NCBI GenBank assembly: GCA_033675545.1
Contig: JAWDGP010003844.1
Coordinates: forward strand, 152,501-216,500
Direction of reading: 5' to 3'
DNA: 64,000 nt
Source of the DNA: Elysia crispata
Taxonomy: Eukaryota; Mollusca; Gastropoda; Plakobranchidae
A program made the translations under genes and the position numbers. Under the pieces are notes generated by a model. That model was not told the origin of the DNA, searched no databases, and saw only the letters and a list, made by a program, of their open reading frames with translations. Each line of letters starts with the position of its first letter. Within the stretch, counting starts at the first letter, position 1. Of this stretch, positions 26,301-40,239 are shown one piece after another.

Positions 26301-29300
26301 TACTTATCTGCATTGTTTTCTTAAAAGTTAAAAAGATGCGTTTTTGTTTCATTCTATCCTAATGTGTACTAACTTAAAAATACTCTACTTTAAACAGCTG
26401 CGCCATTTGCTGGTACTTAATTTTAAATTGTGAAATAAAAGCTTTTCTATTGCAGCAGCCAAATTTATAATATGAAAGCTTGAGCCCTTTACAGGAAACA
26501 ATGATATGATAAGTGCACAATAACTTTAAAAAAAATCAAATAACTATCAAACTTGTTGCCGTTGATGCAAATATGAACTCCAGTCTGATCCTTTTGAATT
26601 TTCCAAATCTTATTCAAATTGGTTTTGCAAAACACCGAGCATCAATATAAATTCATATTGATTAATTATTAATTGAAATCAAGCATCTGAATTTAAGTGA
26701 CAACATTTTTTTCATATTTCTTAAAATTAAAGATTTTTTTATGGCAGAATTGGAAATATACTAAGTTCTGAAAATTCAATTACGTTCATTTGAAAAACTA
26801 AAAAAAAAAAAAAAAAAAAAAAAAAATTTAAAAGCCAGAGAATACATTTACCTTTCCAGCTACGAATGGAATTTCTGCTAAATTAAGTCTGTAGTGTCTA
26901 TTCTGTTCTTTGTCTCTGAGTGTTGGGCTGCTGTGAGGTCTTTTTGGAGGAGCTGCTTTCTTCTTTATTTTCTTCTTTGGAGGTTTTTTGCTTTTGATGA
27001 CCTTTGCTGCTGCTGATGTTCCTGTAGATTTTTTAGGGATGTGTGGCGTCTGGGCTGTGACAGGAATACGAGGAGCATGGGCAGGCGGTTGATTAGGTGG
27101 GGGAACTTGAGGTCCTTTCTTGACTTGCTTTGTTTCAGATTCCAGCTGAATGAATGAATAAACGAATGAATGAATCACTGATAGTTAAGAACCCAGATGA
27201 TCTATGGCTTGGTCATGCAAGTTTAAAGGAAGAAATATAGAAGATATGTAGAATTTTTAAGAGTCACCTCACCAATCATTTGCAGTTGGGGAACATAATG
27301 TATGATAGAAAAGAGAGGAGAGAATATACATGTCAAAAGTTTTGTAGATTTATATCTAATAATACTGGGAAGCTTTGAAGAAAGAATTATGGTTCTGGAT
27401 GTTCCCAAATAAGCAAGCAAGTGACAATACTTCACAGACACCTAGGGTTTACAAATGCAGTGATGAAAATGTGAACATCCACTTGAAACCTTTATTTTTG
27501 CTATGCAAGAACTTAAGAATAATATCATGGTTTCTTGCTTACCTAACAAACGAGTTAAAATTTACGGGTTTTGTAATCAGAAACAAGTACAGTTGAATCC
27601 AAATAATTTGAATCCGGATAGTTCAAATTCTTGGATATTTCGAAGTCGTATAATTTTACCGAATATTTCTCTATTTAAGTTTCATTTGAAAAATATCAGT
27701 TAGTCCGAATTTTGAAATAAGGATCCGGTTAATTCAAAGCGATTTTGGCCTGATTTTTTAATTCTGACATAGTGAAAGCACTTTTCCAGGCTTTTAAAAC
27801 AAAGTACATGTAGTGCTATGTCCCTGTGGCAAGCGATTCGGGTGTGTGTGTGCCTACCTACGTTACAAGCAAGAGTCTGCAATAGGGCTACAAGAGAGAA
27901 AGGGGTTAGGCCCACCTCCACCCCCCTGCACACATGTACCACATTCCTGATCTGTTATCCATATTTTTTTTTCTCTATGTATTCTTATAATTCGAAGTCC
28001 TTTTTTTTATCCGAATGACTTCGAAATAAGCAGACTCGACTGTACTGGTTATCTTTTAGTACATGTTGTTCATTATTCATTTCAAATTTAAGAACTGATG
28101 AGACTACTAAAAACCGCATCATTTGGATAACATATTTGTTCAGCATATTTTGGGTTTTTATATACTGCAAAGGGAGGGGAGTAAGTGAGTTAAAATTTCT
28201 TTTTTTTTTTCTTTTAATGTATCTGATTTCAAACCGATCTTTTAGAACAGCTGAAAATGCTAGTACCGTGTGCGTCAACAGAATTAGGATCAAAACCGAA
28301 ATTATGAAATGTACACACTTTAAAAGCAATATTACTATAAAATACCAAAATGCAAATTTTCTTTCTCTTCCCCCCAAAAAACTAACAAGAGCAAACTGCA
28401 ATTCAGCATATGATATGCAAGATATAAAGCCTTCATATACATGTCATATAGAAGATCCATTTTTTCTTTTAACTCTATGTTGGCTGTTGAATGGAAATAT
28501 ACCAATGAAGATCTAAACTCCACTTATGCCATCTAAACAATTGTTAAGATAAAAAAGAAGTTGTGAAAAAGAGAATGTAAATTAAAAACTTTACTAAGAG
28601 CTGCTCTTGGCTTTATAACTTCTTTATTTGATATAGACATAAAAAGTAGCCAATCCCTTCAAAAGAAATTGCACTATGCTATGGATCTCCAGCTAATTCA
28701 AACTGCTCTGAAGCATTTCATATCAATAATCCCAAGACACACTTCACAAAAATCAAGACCATCACTTTCACAACAATTGGATACCTTTTGAACATTAATC
28801 TTAAGAGCATATTTTGATTGGCAATCGTAATTTGTAAAGTAAAAAAAAAAGTGTGTACTCATACCTATTTTAATTTCATCATGTTATTTTATTTTTTTCT
28901 CCGATAATTATTACGTTTATTTTATTTTGCAAATAGATGTTGCTTTTTTTTTTTTTAAAGTTATTGAAAATATCAATCCCTTACACCTCTGTATATATTT
29001 AAATACATACACATCTAAAAATACTGCACAGATCATGCACCTATAGCCAGAACATCTTTTGTTTTACGGCAGCAAACTGATATGAACCAAATGTTTATAC
29101 ATGTGTAGAGTGGATCTTTACAAAAATTATAGGACCCTCTCCCTTATTTTTGAAGACCCTAATTAGTGCTCATAATAAAGAAAAATGAAAAAGCAGGAAA
29201 TTTTCTTGATAATCAAGACAAACCTGCAAAGCGGTCCCAAAACACTATGTAAAAAAGAAAATAGAAAAAGATGAAAAGGTACACTTTTAAGAGGTAAAGA

Positions 29301-32300
29301 ATGCAAAAAAAAAAAAATGACAATTTGACAATTTTTTGTGATAAATATACCATAGAGGGCAGGGGATACAGCTGTTGTCTCAGGTACCAACAGATAGTGG
29401 ATACTTTCAGTGACTCAAAGACGGGAATGGGAGAAAAAAGGGATATTTTAGCAGATTTACATACTATCTCTTCTTACTTTGGAAATCCCTCCAATTAAGA
29501 GAGAATAGAAGAAAGATTCACCCACAAATTCATCTTAGATGTGCTTAACTCAACAGGGAACTCACATGCGCTGTCCTCTCCTGCAACAACCGTCTGTGAA
29601 CCCTCTCTTCCTTTACCTTCTCCTCCAGCTCTCGGATCTTGGTCTGAAGTATTTCATAAGAACAACACACTAATAGGTTAAAAAAAAACAAAAAACTTTA
29701 TTACAAAAAATGATAGGCAGTGTGATATTCTACTTCTGTCAAATTCTTTAATGCAGGAGTGGGGGAAGGAGGTTAAAACATTTTTTTTAATATATATAAA
29801 GCTGTATAAATTTCACAAATAGAAAAAAAAAGATTATTCACAATTGATAAATGGAGAAAAAGCAAAAGAAAAAATTTTGAATAAGCAGGCTAAAAAATTC
29901 AAGCAACTCAGATCACAAGCATAATACCTTAGGATTGTAAATGTTTCAATAAATTGAAACCTGTTTAAAGTCAGATAAAACTTTTCCTTATGACTCAGTT
30001 TTTCTTAAAAACTGAAATTACACTCAATGAGTTGATGATAAGATACAGATTTTTGGTAAAAAGACTATTTCCTCACAAGTCAAATGAGTCAATCATTATC
30101 ATGTAAATGCAAAAAGTCTTAATAATATTCATCTTGTTATTTTCACTATCAAATCATTAGATTAAATTTATTGCCATTGCACAAAAGGACAATGCATTTT
30201 CCTTGACATAACCAGCTTAACCTATGACATATGACAGATAGATCATTAATTGAAAATCACACCAAACGTATGAGAGCAAAGAGAGTGATGATTATTTAAA
30301 ACTTTACAATAGTACCTGTTTCTAATTGGGCAATTAATTTTAGTTCAACCTCGAGATTATTTTATTTTTTTTTTACTGTTCCTTTCAACTGATTAAGCAT
30401 CATGTGCTTATTTAATTATTTCAATAGTGCAGAGATGTTTGCTTCTGAATGACTGTGCATATCAACAATTTAACAGGTAGATGTTTCCCCAGTAAGTCCC
30501 TCTGCCCTGAAAGCAAACTTTGTATAAAAAATCTTACTCTGCTTAAAAAAGGTCTTGATCATGAAGCAAAGAAAATGATCAACTCTTAAGTGAATGTGCT
30601 TTTCAATAATGAAGAAAAAATGTATGCAGAATTAATATAAATTGGGTGTGAATCGAAAAGAACAAAGTATAAGCAGTTATCCACTTGAAGAAAAATGAAT
30701 GCTGCTTGTGTTAATTGGCTCTTAGAATCACACTGATTTTCTTCTTTATTACATCTTACAGTATAGACCTAAAGAAGTTATTTGAGCCTTTAGTTCTAGG
30801 CTGATTTTAAAGGTAAAAACAAAGACAACACTTTTTTTTTATGAGAGGGTCTAAGATGAGCTATTTTTAGAAAACAAACTGAATTTTGATCTTTTGACAT
30901 GAATTTCAATAACATTGTTTCAAAGAAATTGGTGGCAAGTTGAAAAAATTAGAAAATCAGAGCTATTTCACACACGATGGGGCATGTAAAAGTGCAAACT
31001 GACAATTGAGGGGGTGCGCTGGGTGTGCACGGTCAAGAGTTTTTTGTTTTTTTTTTTCAATACAAATTTCTGTCGCAAATAAGTAAATATGTTTTTTTTT
31101 TTTTTGCTTTGAAAGAAACAGATTGATTTCAATCTATATAATTTAGCTGAAAAGCTATACAAAAAAAAATCTTCCAGTTCATACTGCCTTCGTAGATGAG
31201 ACAATAATTTTGAGCAGTATATTTTTATTGTACAACTAATAAAAATTAGTTTTACAAAATATATGGTGAGATGTTAGCCTTAGAATTGCATTGTAGCACA
31301 CTAAAGCTATCGGAGATAAACTGGTTTTTCTACGAATACAAGTTTACACATGTGTTATAAAGATAAAGATACCTCAAGAAGTGGTCCGTCTTTTACACTC
31401 TGAATAGGTATGTGAAAAGGAAAATAAAAAGTAAAAAAAAACTGATATATGGCTAGGAGTACTTGTGGCTCAACTTGATAAAAAAAATTTGTGTTTGTAT
31501 CCAGTCGACTGAGTCAAATGTCAAATATTTTCCCATTCAAAACTACACGATTTTGAACATAATTTGCTTTTAATTCAAAGATTACTATTACAATAAAGTA
31601 CAAAAGAACATGAGATATTTCAATGCCCTGAGATAGTATGAAAAAGAGGACAAAAACTTAATTGCACTGTTTTCTAAATTTAAATTTCCATTTACTTGAA
31701 TGGAACTGGCTCAAAATTATATAGTATTTTACAATTAAGCTTTGAATATCATCCTATGAGGACTGCGCAGAACATTTTAAAGAATGTTTATAACTCAATA
31801 ATATTCTCGCAAGCATAATGAGACAAATTTTTTATAAAATTTTTGTAGCATTGCAACAGTGCACAACATGGACAAAAACAAAACAGAATTAAGTGCTTAC
31901 AGTTCATGTATTCCTTATCATATAGAAAATGTAAAGGAAAATAAAAACAAGAAAGATGAATTAGCCAATAAAGCAAGATCATCTAATGATCTATATGACC
32001 ATTTTAAAACAAGAACTAAACAAATTAAAAATAAGTGCATAAAAAGCAAATATCACATGAAAGGAAGTTTGTAGAAAAAAAGGATATAAAGTCTAAAAGG
32101 TCAAGAAATTATGAGTTTACAAATAAAATATGAGAAAACTTTGGATTGATTCCTTATCAGATACACAGAAATGATAAATATGGTCATACTTTTACTTTAT
32201 GTTTAGAGTGATGGCCACAATAATACTTTTTTTTTATACTCTGCTTTTGATCTCTATGACTTTATCTGACTTAACAGTATCAGACATAAAAACTCTTCTT

Positions 32301-34303
32301 GCAAGTCATTCCCATGATATAAGTACAAAGATATAAAATATATACTTTCTTTATCTGCTTCCATGGTAAAATACCCAAGCGGTTACTTTCACTATGATTG
32401 TCCTACCTCTGCAAGAGTTTGTGTGGCTGTAAGCCTCATCTGATCCCTCTCCAGTTCATTAAGCCTGTCCATGTGACCTGCAGTGTCTGCTGCCCCTCCA
32501 CCACATTTCCCTTCAGACCCAGCAAAGACTGCATTGTCCTTGTCCTGCCTGACCCGTGCTGTGCGCTCCATTAATTCCCTTCTATTTCGTTCTGAAGTAT
32601 GCACCATTGTTCGCATATTCTCCAACTGCAGCTCTAGCTGTCGGCAGCGATTCTCAGCAGACGTGAGCTGGCCTTCTAGTTCTATAGTGGATAGAAGATA
32701 TTATTCTTGAGAAAATGGAAAATATTTCCAAGAACGCTTATAATGACTTTTGTTACATCAAAGCAGAATGCTTCAATACAAACTGCAGTAAATTAAAAAT
32801 TTTCCACAGCAACAATTACCTCTGGCCTCTTTCTTTGAGGGCTGAAAGAAGAACATTATGCAAGTTGCTATAGAAAATTGTAAAACAGGGAGATAGCAAT
32901 ATTTTTCACACTCACCTATCTCTCGTGTGTAAAACACAATGGTTTATACTTTTTCAAGACTAATCTGTGATAGATATTTCCCCTCTTTAAAAAAAAAGAA
33001 AAGAAAAGAACAATCAGCAAGATAAATTATTACGATGATAATATTTACAAACCTGAGGTCCTTGTAACAGGCCAAATTTTTTAACCTTACTCAATATGAA
33101 ATAAAATTAAGTTAAATCTCTTCTCATATAAAATTCTCAAGTTTGGTTTACCTAAAATTGAGCCGTCACAATAATTGATAAAGGGTGCGGATGCAAAAAT
33201 ACGATTACAATAACAGTCTCCTTAAATTAGTGGTAGAAAGAAACGCCAATTACAAAACCTAAGTTGAAAGTACTTTATATACCAGATGTCCAGGAGAAAA
33301 CAAAAAGATGTGTGATGAAAGAGTAAAACAAGTTGAGTTTCATACACTATTTCTAAGAAACCTCTTTTCTATGTGTGTGTGGTTTTGTCCCCTATGGAAC
33401 AGCCATCATCAATCTAGATTGACATGAATACAGAAGAATTTTTTAATAGGGAGGGGGGAAAATAAATCTTAGTAAAAGCATAATATTATTAGATGAGAGA
33501 ATGCTCAAAGATCTTTACCTTTAGCTTGGTTGGCAGCATAACCATCTCCGTTCTCCATGTAAGATCCAAATGTAAATTGCTTTCCTTTGCCAGATGTTTT
33601 ATCATGATTTAACATGTCCTTGTATTGCTCCGTTTCTGAAGCAAGTGTTTGTAAGTTTTGTTCCGCTTGTGTTCGCTCTAATTCCAATTTTTTTACTTTG
33701 TCTTGAAGATTTTTCAAGGCAGATATCACAGCTGGAGAGAAAATAAAAAGCAATGATTTGAGAATGATAATGATAATCAGTTGTAGGATGTTCAGTGTAT
33801 GAAGCAGAGAAGCTGCAAACTCTTTCAAATGAAGTACAAAAAATCTCAACTGCTGATGAGAACTAAAGAGACTTAATGCATAATTTGATCCAGAAACAAA
33901 GCTCATGACAGAATCACCAGAGCATTGATAATTCTTTGGTCAGGAGCAAGAGATGGAATGAGCATAAGTTATACGCTGAGCTTTGTATTGCAATGCTAAT
34001 TCACTTATTTCAAGTAATGGTTAAGACTATTTGATGGGCTTGCACAATCCCTGAAGTGCTCTCTGAAAATCAGACTTATACCTGTCAGCAAAATTTTTAA
34101 CCACAAGGAAAATCACTTTCGTTAATTTTAAGACAATCGTTTCAGTTAGATAAGAGGGCCATATTTCTTTAGGCTTAACATCACTGAAGCATAGAACACA
34201 GATCGAATATCATGGTGATATCTACAGTTGAGTGACAAAAGCTTTATCAATCATTAATATTAACAACAACAACAACAATAATAATATTAATAATAACAAT
34301 TAT

Positions 34304-34364
<61 letters not shown>

Positions 34365-34366
34365 GT

Positions 34367-34401
<35 letters not shown>

Positions 34402-35377
34402 TAGTAGTAGTTGTAGAATAACAATAATAACAAAAACAATACATGTGATAATTTTTATCACTATTCATGTAACTCTGGTTTTCAAATTAAGAATTTTTTT
34501 TTGAATACTTAAAAGAAGAGTATAGGGCTGTTTCTGTTTATCTCTGAGGTTTGAACTTTGAAATAAAATATGCAAAAATTGTTTTTATCTCTAAACTTTA
34601 AACTAAGGAAACATTTATACTCAAGTAATGAAAACCTAATTCAATGACATCTATGTGTCTCAAATTTCCCATTATCTGTGTGGGAAATTACATTTAAGAC
34701 ATATTATAGAGTTACATATGGAGTGAGAACAAGTTCAATCTTTATTGGGCTAAATTGGCTACTCATGCACAAAGGTTCTGTAGACTTTCCCATATATAGG
34801 TCTATATACTTAGAAGGCTCTATTGCTGAACTTAAAAAAGCTTCAAAGTAGACTGAAAAGCTCAAAGCAGTGGGAATTAAACAAGTGGATGATGAGAAAA
34901 AAAAAGGAATGGAAAAGACGACATTGGTAAATATAAAATATGCCATTGTTGTAACTATGATTAGGTTAAACTATATAGCCAAAAATATAAATGGTTTGGC
35001 GGAGTTTCCCTGGACTCACCATCTCTATCACTAGTTGGGTATGTATTCACAGTCCGCACTGGCATCTTCATAGAGCTACTTGTTGTTACGGCGGATGCGG
35101 TTGTGAATTTGGGATAATCCGAATTAAGGAAAGGTCTGTCTATTGGGTAGTCTAGGTACTTTGTAGAGGCCGTAGTTTCGGCCATGGTGGTTCTTGTCCC
35201 CTGGAAGAGATGGTGTGGGTGCATGTTGTCATTCTGGTTGAGGCCAGTGTCCTCGACATCTCCGTAAAATTGCTGCTGTTGTTGAGAAGATGTGTAGTCA
35301 TCTTGGATGCCTAGAGATGTGGAGTAACCTTCCTCTGGCCCTAAACCTCCTTCCTTGCTGTTACTGTTGTAGTCCAT
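20311..35377 (-). CDS. CEP57: Centrosomal protein CEP57 (CEP57/CEP57L1 family)
   Basis: A centrosome and spindle protein that binds pericentriolar material through its N-terminal coiled coil and microtubules through its C-terminal domain (family knowledge). Eight minus-strand coding exons with matching phases: 35377-35020, 33731-33519, 32681-32407, 29643-29566, 27145-26852, 25802-25579, 25411-25258, 20613-20311, giving about 632 aa (human about 500). Residues 1-119 are a poorly conserved leader with a Q-run. The coiled-coil centrosome-localisation domain starts at [20 protein letters not shown] (about 120) and continues to about 308. A basic proline-rich linker follows, ending in [15 protein letters not shown] (about 392-406), strongly conserved in CEP57. 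The microtubule-binding region spans about 407-532 and includes [13 protein letters not shown]. The C-terminus [12 protein letters not shown] matches the family's tail. Start ATG 35377 is the first in frame and follows a splice-acceptor-like sequence. A RAG1-like transposon sits in the last intron. Orthology to CEP57 rather than CEP57L1 is not resolved; invertebrates probably have one gene. Confidence 0.93.
20978..21020 (+). repeat. Left terminal inverted repeat of the RAG1-like transposon
   Basis: Begins CACGGCTTTTAAAA. A second conserved block, AGCGACAACTTAGTTTGC, starts at base 25 of the element. Similarity to the other end continues weakly into a GC-rich subterminal region. Confidence 0.85.
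21585..24423 (+). pseudogene. Decayed RAG1-like transposase
   Basis: A single ancestral reading frame of roughly 945 codons, now split. The first part (21585-22470) has cysteine pairs CRTCG (C20, C23), CYSC (C70, C73) and, after a tryptophan, CPVC (C115, C118), the layout of the RAG1 N-terminal zinc module. The second part (22471-23531) has GGDHGK (Asp codon 23059) and [11 protein letters not shown] (Asp codons 23269 and 23275) followed by PCLWC, resembling the first two catalytic aspartates and the zinc pair of RAG1/Transib. The last part (23922-24423) has GEQGGELIH (Glu codons 24253 and 24265), resembling the catalytic glutamate region. Lesions: a frameshift near 22470, an in-frame TGA at 22555, a frameshift near 23532 and another near 23920. 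The TGA could be a deaminated CGA. The product is broken but all candidate catalytic acids remain. The RAG1 relationship is from motif order seen by eye. Confidence 0.8.
25081..25116 (-). repeat. Right terminal inverted repeat of the RAG1-like transposon
   Basis: Read inward on the minus strand it begins CACGGCTGTTAAA. The second block, AGCGGCATTTTAGTTTGC, starts at base 15. The spacing between blocks is 10 bp shorter than at the left end. Confidence 0.85.
26801..26826. repeat. Poly-A run next to CEP57 coding exon 5
   Basis: An uninterrupted A-run (T on the sense strand of CEP57), lying just inside the intron downstream of the exon ending at 26852. Confidence 0.9.
27590..28042. mobile_element. 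pogo/Tigger-like MITE in a CEP57 intron
   Basis: A 453-bp non-coding element flanked by TA on both sides. Its ends read CAGTTGAATCC on the left and, inverted, CAGTCGAGTCTG on the right. The inner arms contain further TTCGAA and CCGGAT words, giving long imperfect inverted repeats. A CAGT terminus with TA duplication is typical of pogo/Tigger elements of the Tc1/mariner superfamily. No transposase remains, so it is probably a non-autonomous copy. Confidence 0.7.
31373..31399 (-). CDS. Candidate 27-nt in-frame microexon of CEP57
   Basis: Between coding exons 3 and 4 of CEP57, the minus strand has a pyrimidine-rich tract ending CCTATTCAG, then 27 bases reading SVKDGPLLE, then a donor GTATCT. 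Both neighbouring junctions are phase 0, so inclusion would add nine residues without disturbing the frame. It would fall in the coiled coil after TQTLAE and before TKIRELEEK. The human protein aligns without it, so it may be an alternative exon or chance. Confidence 0.4.
34259..34412. repeat. Compound triplet repeat (AAC/AAT, AGC, AGT)
   Basis: A run of AAC and AAT triplets is followed by AGC triplets, then AGT triplets, in the intron between CEP57 coding exons 1 and 2. Coding-like frames across it are artefacts of the repeat. Confidence 0.95.
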
Positions 35378-35400
35378 GATGGTCGAGCTGTAAGACAACT
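35378..35400 (-). promoter_or_regulatory. Probable splice acceptor upstream of the CEP57 start
   Basis: The minus strand reads TTGTCTTACAG, ending at 35388, ten bases before the ATG at 35377. This suggests that the CEP57 start codon lies in the second transcribed exon and that a non-coding first exon and the promoter lie at higher coordinates, towards FAM76. Confidence 0.5.
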
Positions 35401-35598
35401 ATAAACAGCATAGGTACCTCATGGCCAGGTTACGCTTGTCCTTTCCTCAGTTCAATGAAACGTTTTTACGTCCTTGAAACTAAAACAAAATTCATTCAGA
35501 AATTTTTGTTGCAGGAACAGTTAACAGTTGTGATAAGCGTCGCAGTTGATGCTTCGGGAAAATAAAAGCATTGAAAAAGCTCAGCTGGTGTCACTCAC

Positions 35599-35662
35599 GA
35601 TATCCTTTAACTTGTCTCTTTGTCTGAGAAGACAATCAGTGTCAAAGGCATTGATCGGATAC
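35599..35662 (-). other. Orphan exon-like segment, 64 nt
   Basis: On the minus strand a pyrimidine tract ending TTTTCTCTAG precedes 64 bases, followed by a strong donor GTGAGT. One frame is fully open and reads YPINAFDTDCLLRQRDKL then KDI. That frame does not match the phase of the next CEP57 exon, so it cannot be an in-frame CEP57 coding exon with the start used here. It could be a 5' UTR exon of CEP57, an exon of another gene, or chance. Confidence 0.35.
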
Positions 35663-37926
<2,264 letters not shown>

Positions 37927-40239
37927 AATGAGCCAGAAATAGACAAATGTAGAAAAAGAGACATTTTGAAAAAGGTGTCATGAGACATTATCGCTAATAA
38001 CTGAGTCTAAGAAGTGTCAACTTCATTCAAAGATTTAATTCTGCTGATTTCAGCTTGCCTGATGCCAATGCCCACCACTTTAACAGGCGTCATAAACATT
38101 AATACTAACGTTATAGCCACAAGAAAGTTTACCAATCATGATCTTTAGACAGAAGGGGGCTTGTAAGATCAGACACAGCGGCTTTAAGCTCACCAAGACT
38201 TCAACTCACAAACCATAGCGTTCATGGCGCTCGTATCGTGAAAGGCGAGACTGCAAGTCCTCTTTTTTACCTATTCCTCGAAACGAAAAATTCCCACAAG
38301 CCGCACTGAATTCCAGTACACACAATACTCGAGCATTAAATCTGCAGCTCCAGAGCCGCAAACAGAGCCAATAAAAAGCTTTACAAATTTCTTGCAGCCC
38401 CTTTGATAATCGGATTTTATATATTCTAGAATGATGGATTAATCGGGGAAGGAATGACATAAGTTCAATCGGAACCTGAGATGCGCTTAAGAATGGAAGC
38501 TGAGATGCCATAACACATGCCAATACATAAACTGTCTGGTGAAGGAATAGGCCACATAAGTGGAAATCTCTTCCTTTAAGGGAACTTGTAGAATGTCTTT
38601 CTTCGTGGATAGCATAATTTGCGTTTTAAGTGCTTTAGAGAGAAATCCTTGAGAAAACTTCGCAGCATAGCAACTATTTCTTTCTTTCTCTCTATTTTTT
38701 TTTTTTATAAAGCTCTTTATAGCTGACATTTATGGCATATTGCCTAGATCAACTGGAAAGCATGCATTGGACAAAGACAAAGACTGAGGTATACGACGAA
38801 TAGGCAATTTACATGTCAAACTTTGAAAACAAAAGGGGAGATAAGGCTCTCTAAGACGTGAAAATTGCCAAGCACAGAATTGGCACACAATAGATAAAAA
38901 TAAAGATAGATAGAGTCAAATGTAGGTAGATAGATATACCCCCCCCCCCCCACCCAAAAAAAAAAAAAAAAAAATGCCTTTTCCCAATTATATCTTTGTA
39001 TTTAATTATGAGGTATGAAAATCTTAATGGTCATGATGAAATAAAAAAAATTATTGATAGGTATGGGTTGGAGATTTTTTTAATCTTGAGAACAACTTTC
39101 AATTCTGGGTAGCTTTCATTGATTTCCTTGTTTATTTTCTCTCTCCGACAAATTGAAAGGCTGACAACTCTACCTTCTAAGAGCCAAGTGTTGCTGTAGG
39201 ACGAATGCCTCTAATAAAGCAAAAAAGCAAGACTTACCCTTCATCAGTACATGTACTAAGAGCATTGAAAAACTGCTATGCTCTAGGTCCAATATCTGTA
39301 ATATTTTTTACGCGGTTACCGTTACCTGGAATGAGTAGTTGTTTCTATTACCAAGACATTACAACAAAATATAACTTAACCTTTATATCGACAGGAAGAC
39401 GGTTGTAAATTTTGCAAGCCATATCAGTGTTTCAACATGAAACGGACGACTGTAAATCGCAGGGGTGCGCCACCTTTAACATTAAAATGATTCGACATTG
39501 TTACATAGATCACAATTTTCAAATGACGAGTAAACAGAAAAATGAGGACATAATACAAGAGAAAACAAATAAAAATAAATATCAAATGTGAGCAAATATA
39601 GAGTTACCCCTTGATCGGTACTTAGCCTACAATAAAGATAAGGGGAATTTTTTAGATCCTTATACATAGAGTAAAAAACATTTCATTCACACATTTAACA
39701 TTTAAGGCACTTGTGTGCGAATTCCTTGATTAGAGGTGCCATAAACGTGTCCCGTTGATGGTTTCTTTTTTTTTTTTTTTACTTGCATTGTCGCTCAGGA
39801 TATTATCCTGTATACATATATATAAAGTTTGTTATTCTAACAATCTAGGTAATCAATTTTATTATCATTATAATTATATATAACCATAATCTGTGCGCAC
39901 TTCTTTCATAGAAACTAAATAAAAGGGAAAAAAATCATAAATGGAGGAAGGAAAAAAAATGTCCAATGTATCCGAGCCAAATTTGAGGTCGAGTAAATTC
40001 TGCCCTCTCAGAGGACTTCCGGTATTAATGTACGCGTATTTGTGTAGTTTCAAAAAGTATTTTAAAAATTATATGTTTTACAGCGGGTTCCAAATAAGAC
40101 TCATTACATCGAAATCTAGTTTAAATAAAAAAAAATTGTGATCCTTTTTCATACGAAAATTATAATCACATATTCATAATTTTATGCAACAAAATGGACA
40201 TCAAAATAATGATGAAGGTGAACGCACTATTCAGCCTGC
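37927..40239. other. Intergenic sequence
   Basis: AT-rich. Contains a C-run followed by an A-run at 38940-38974. A 105-codon open frame on the minus strand (38523-38206) has no recognisable domain and no supporting splice sites. No gene is called. Confidence 0.4.

Noticed and set aside
38206-38523. 105-codon minus-strand open frame
   Set aside because: No recognisable family and no supporting exon structure.
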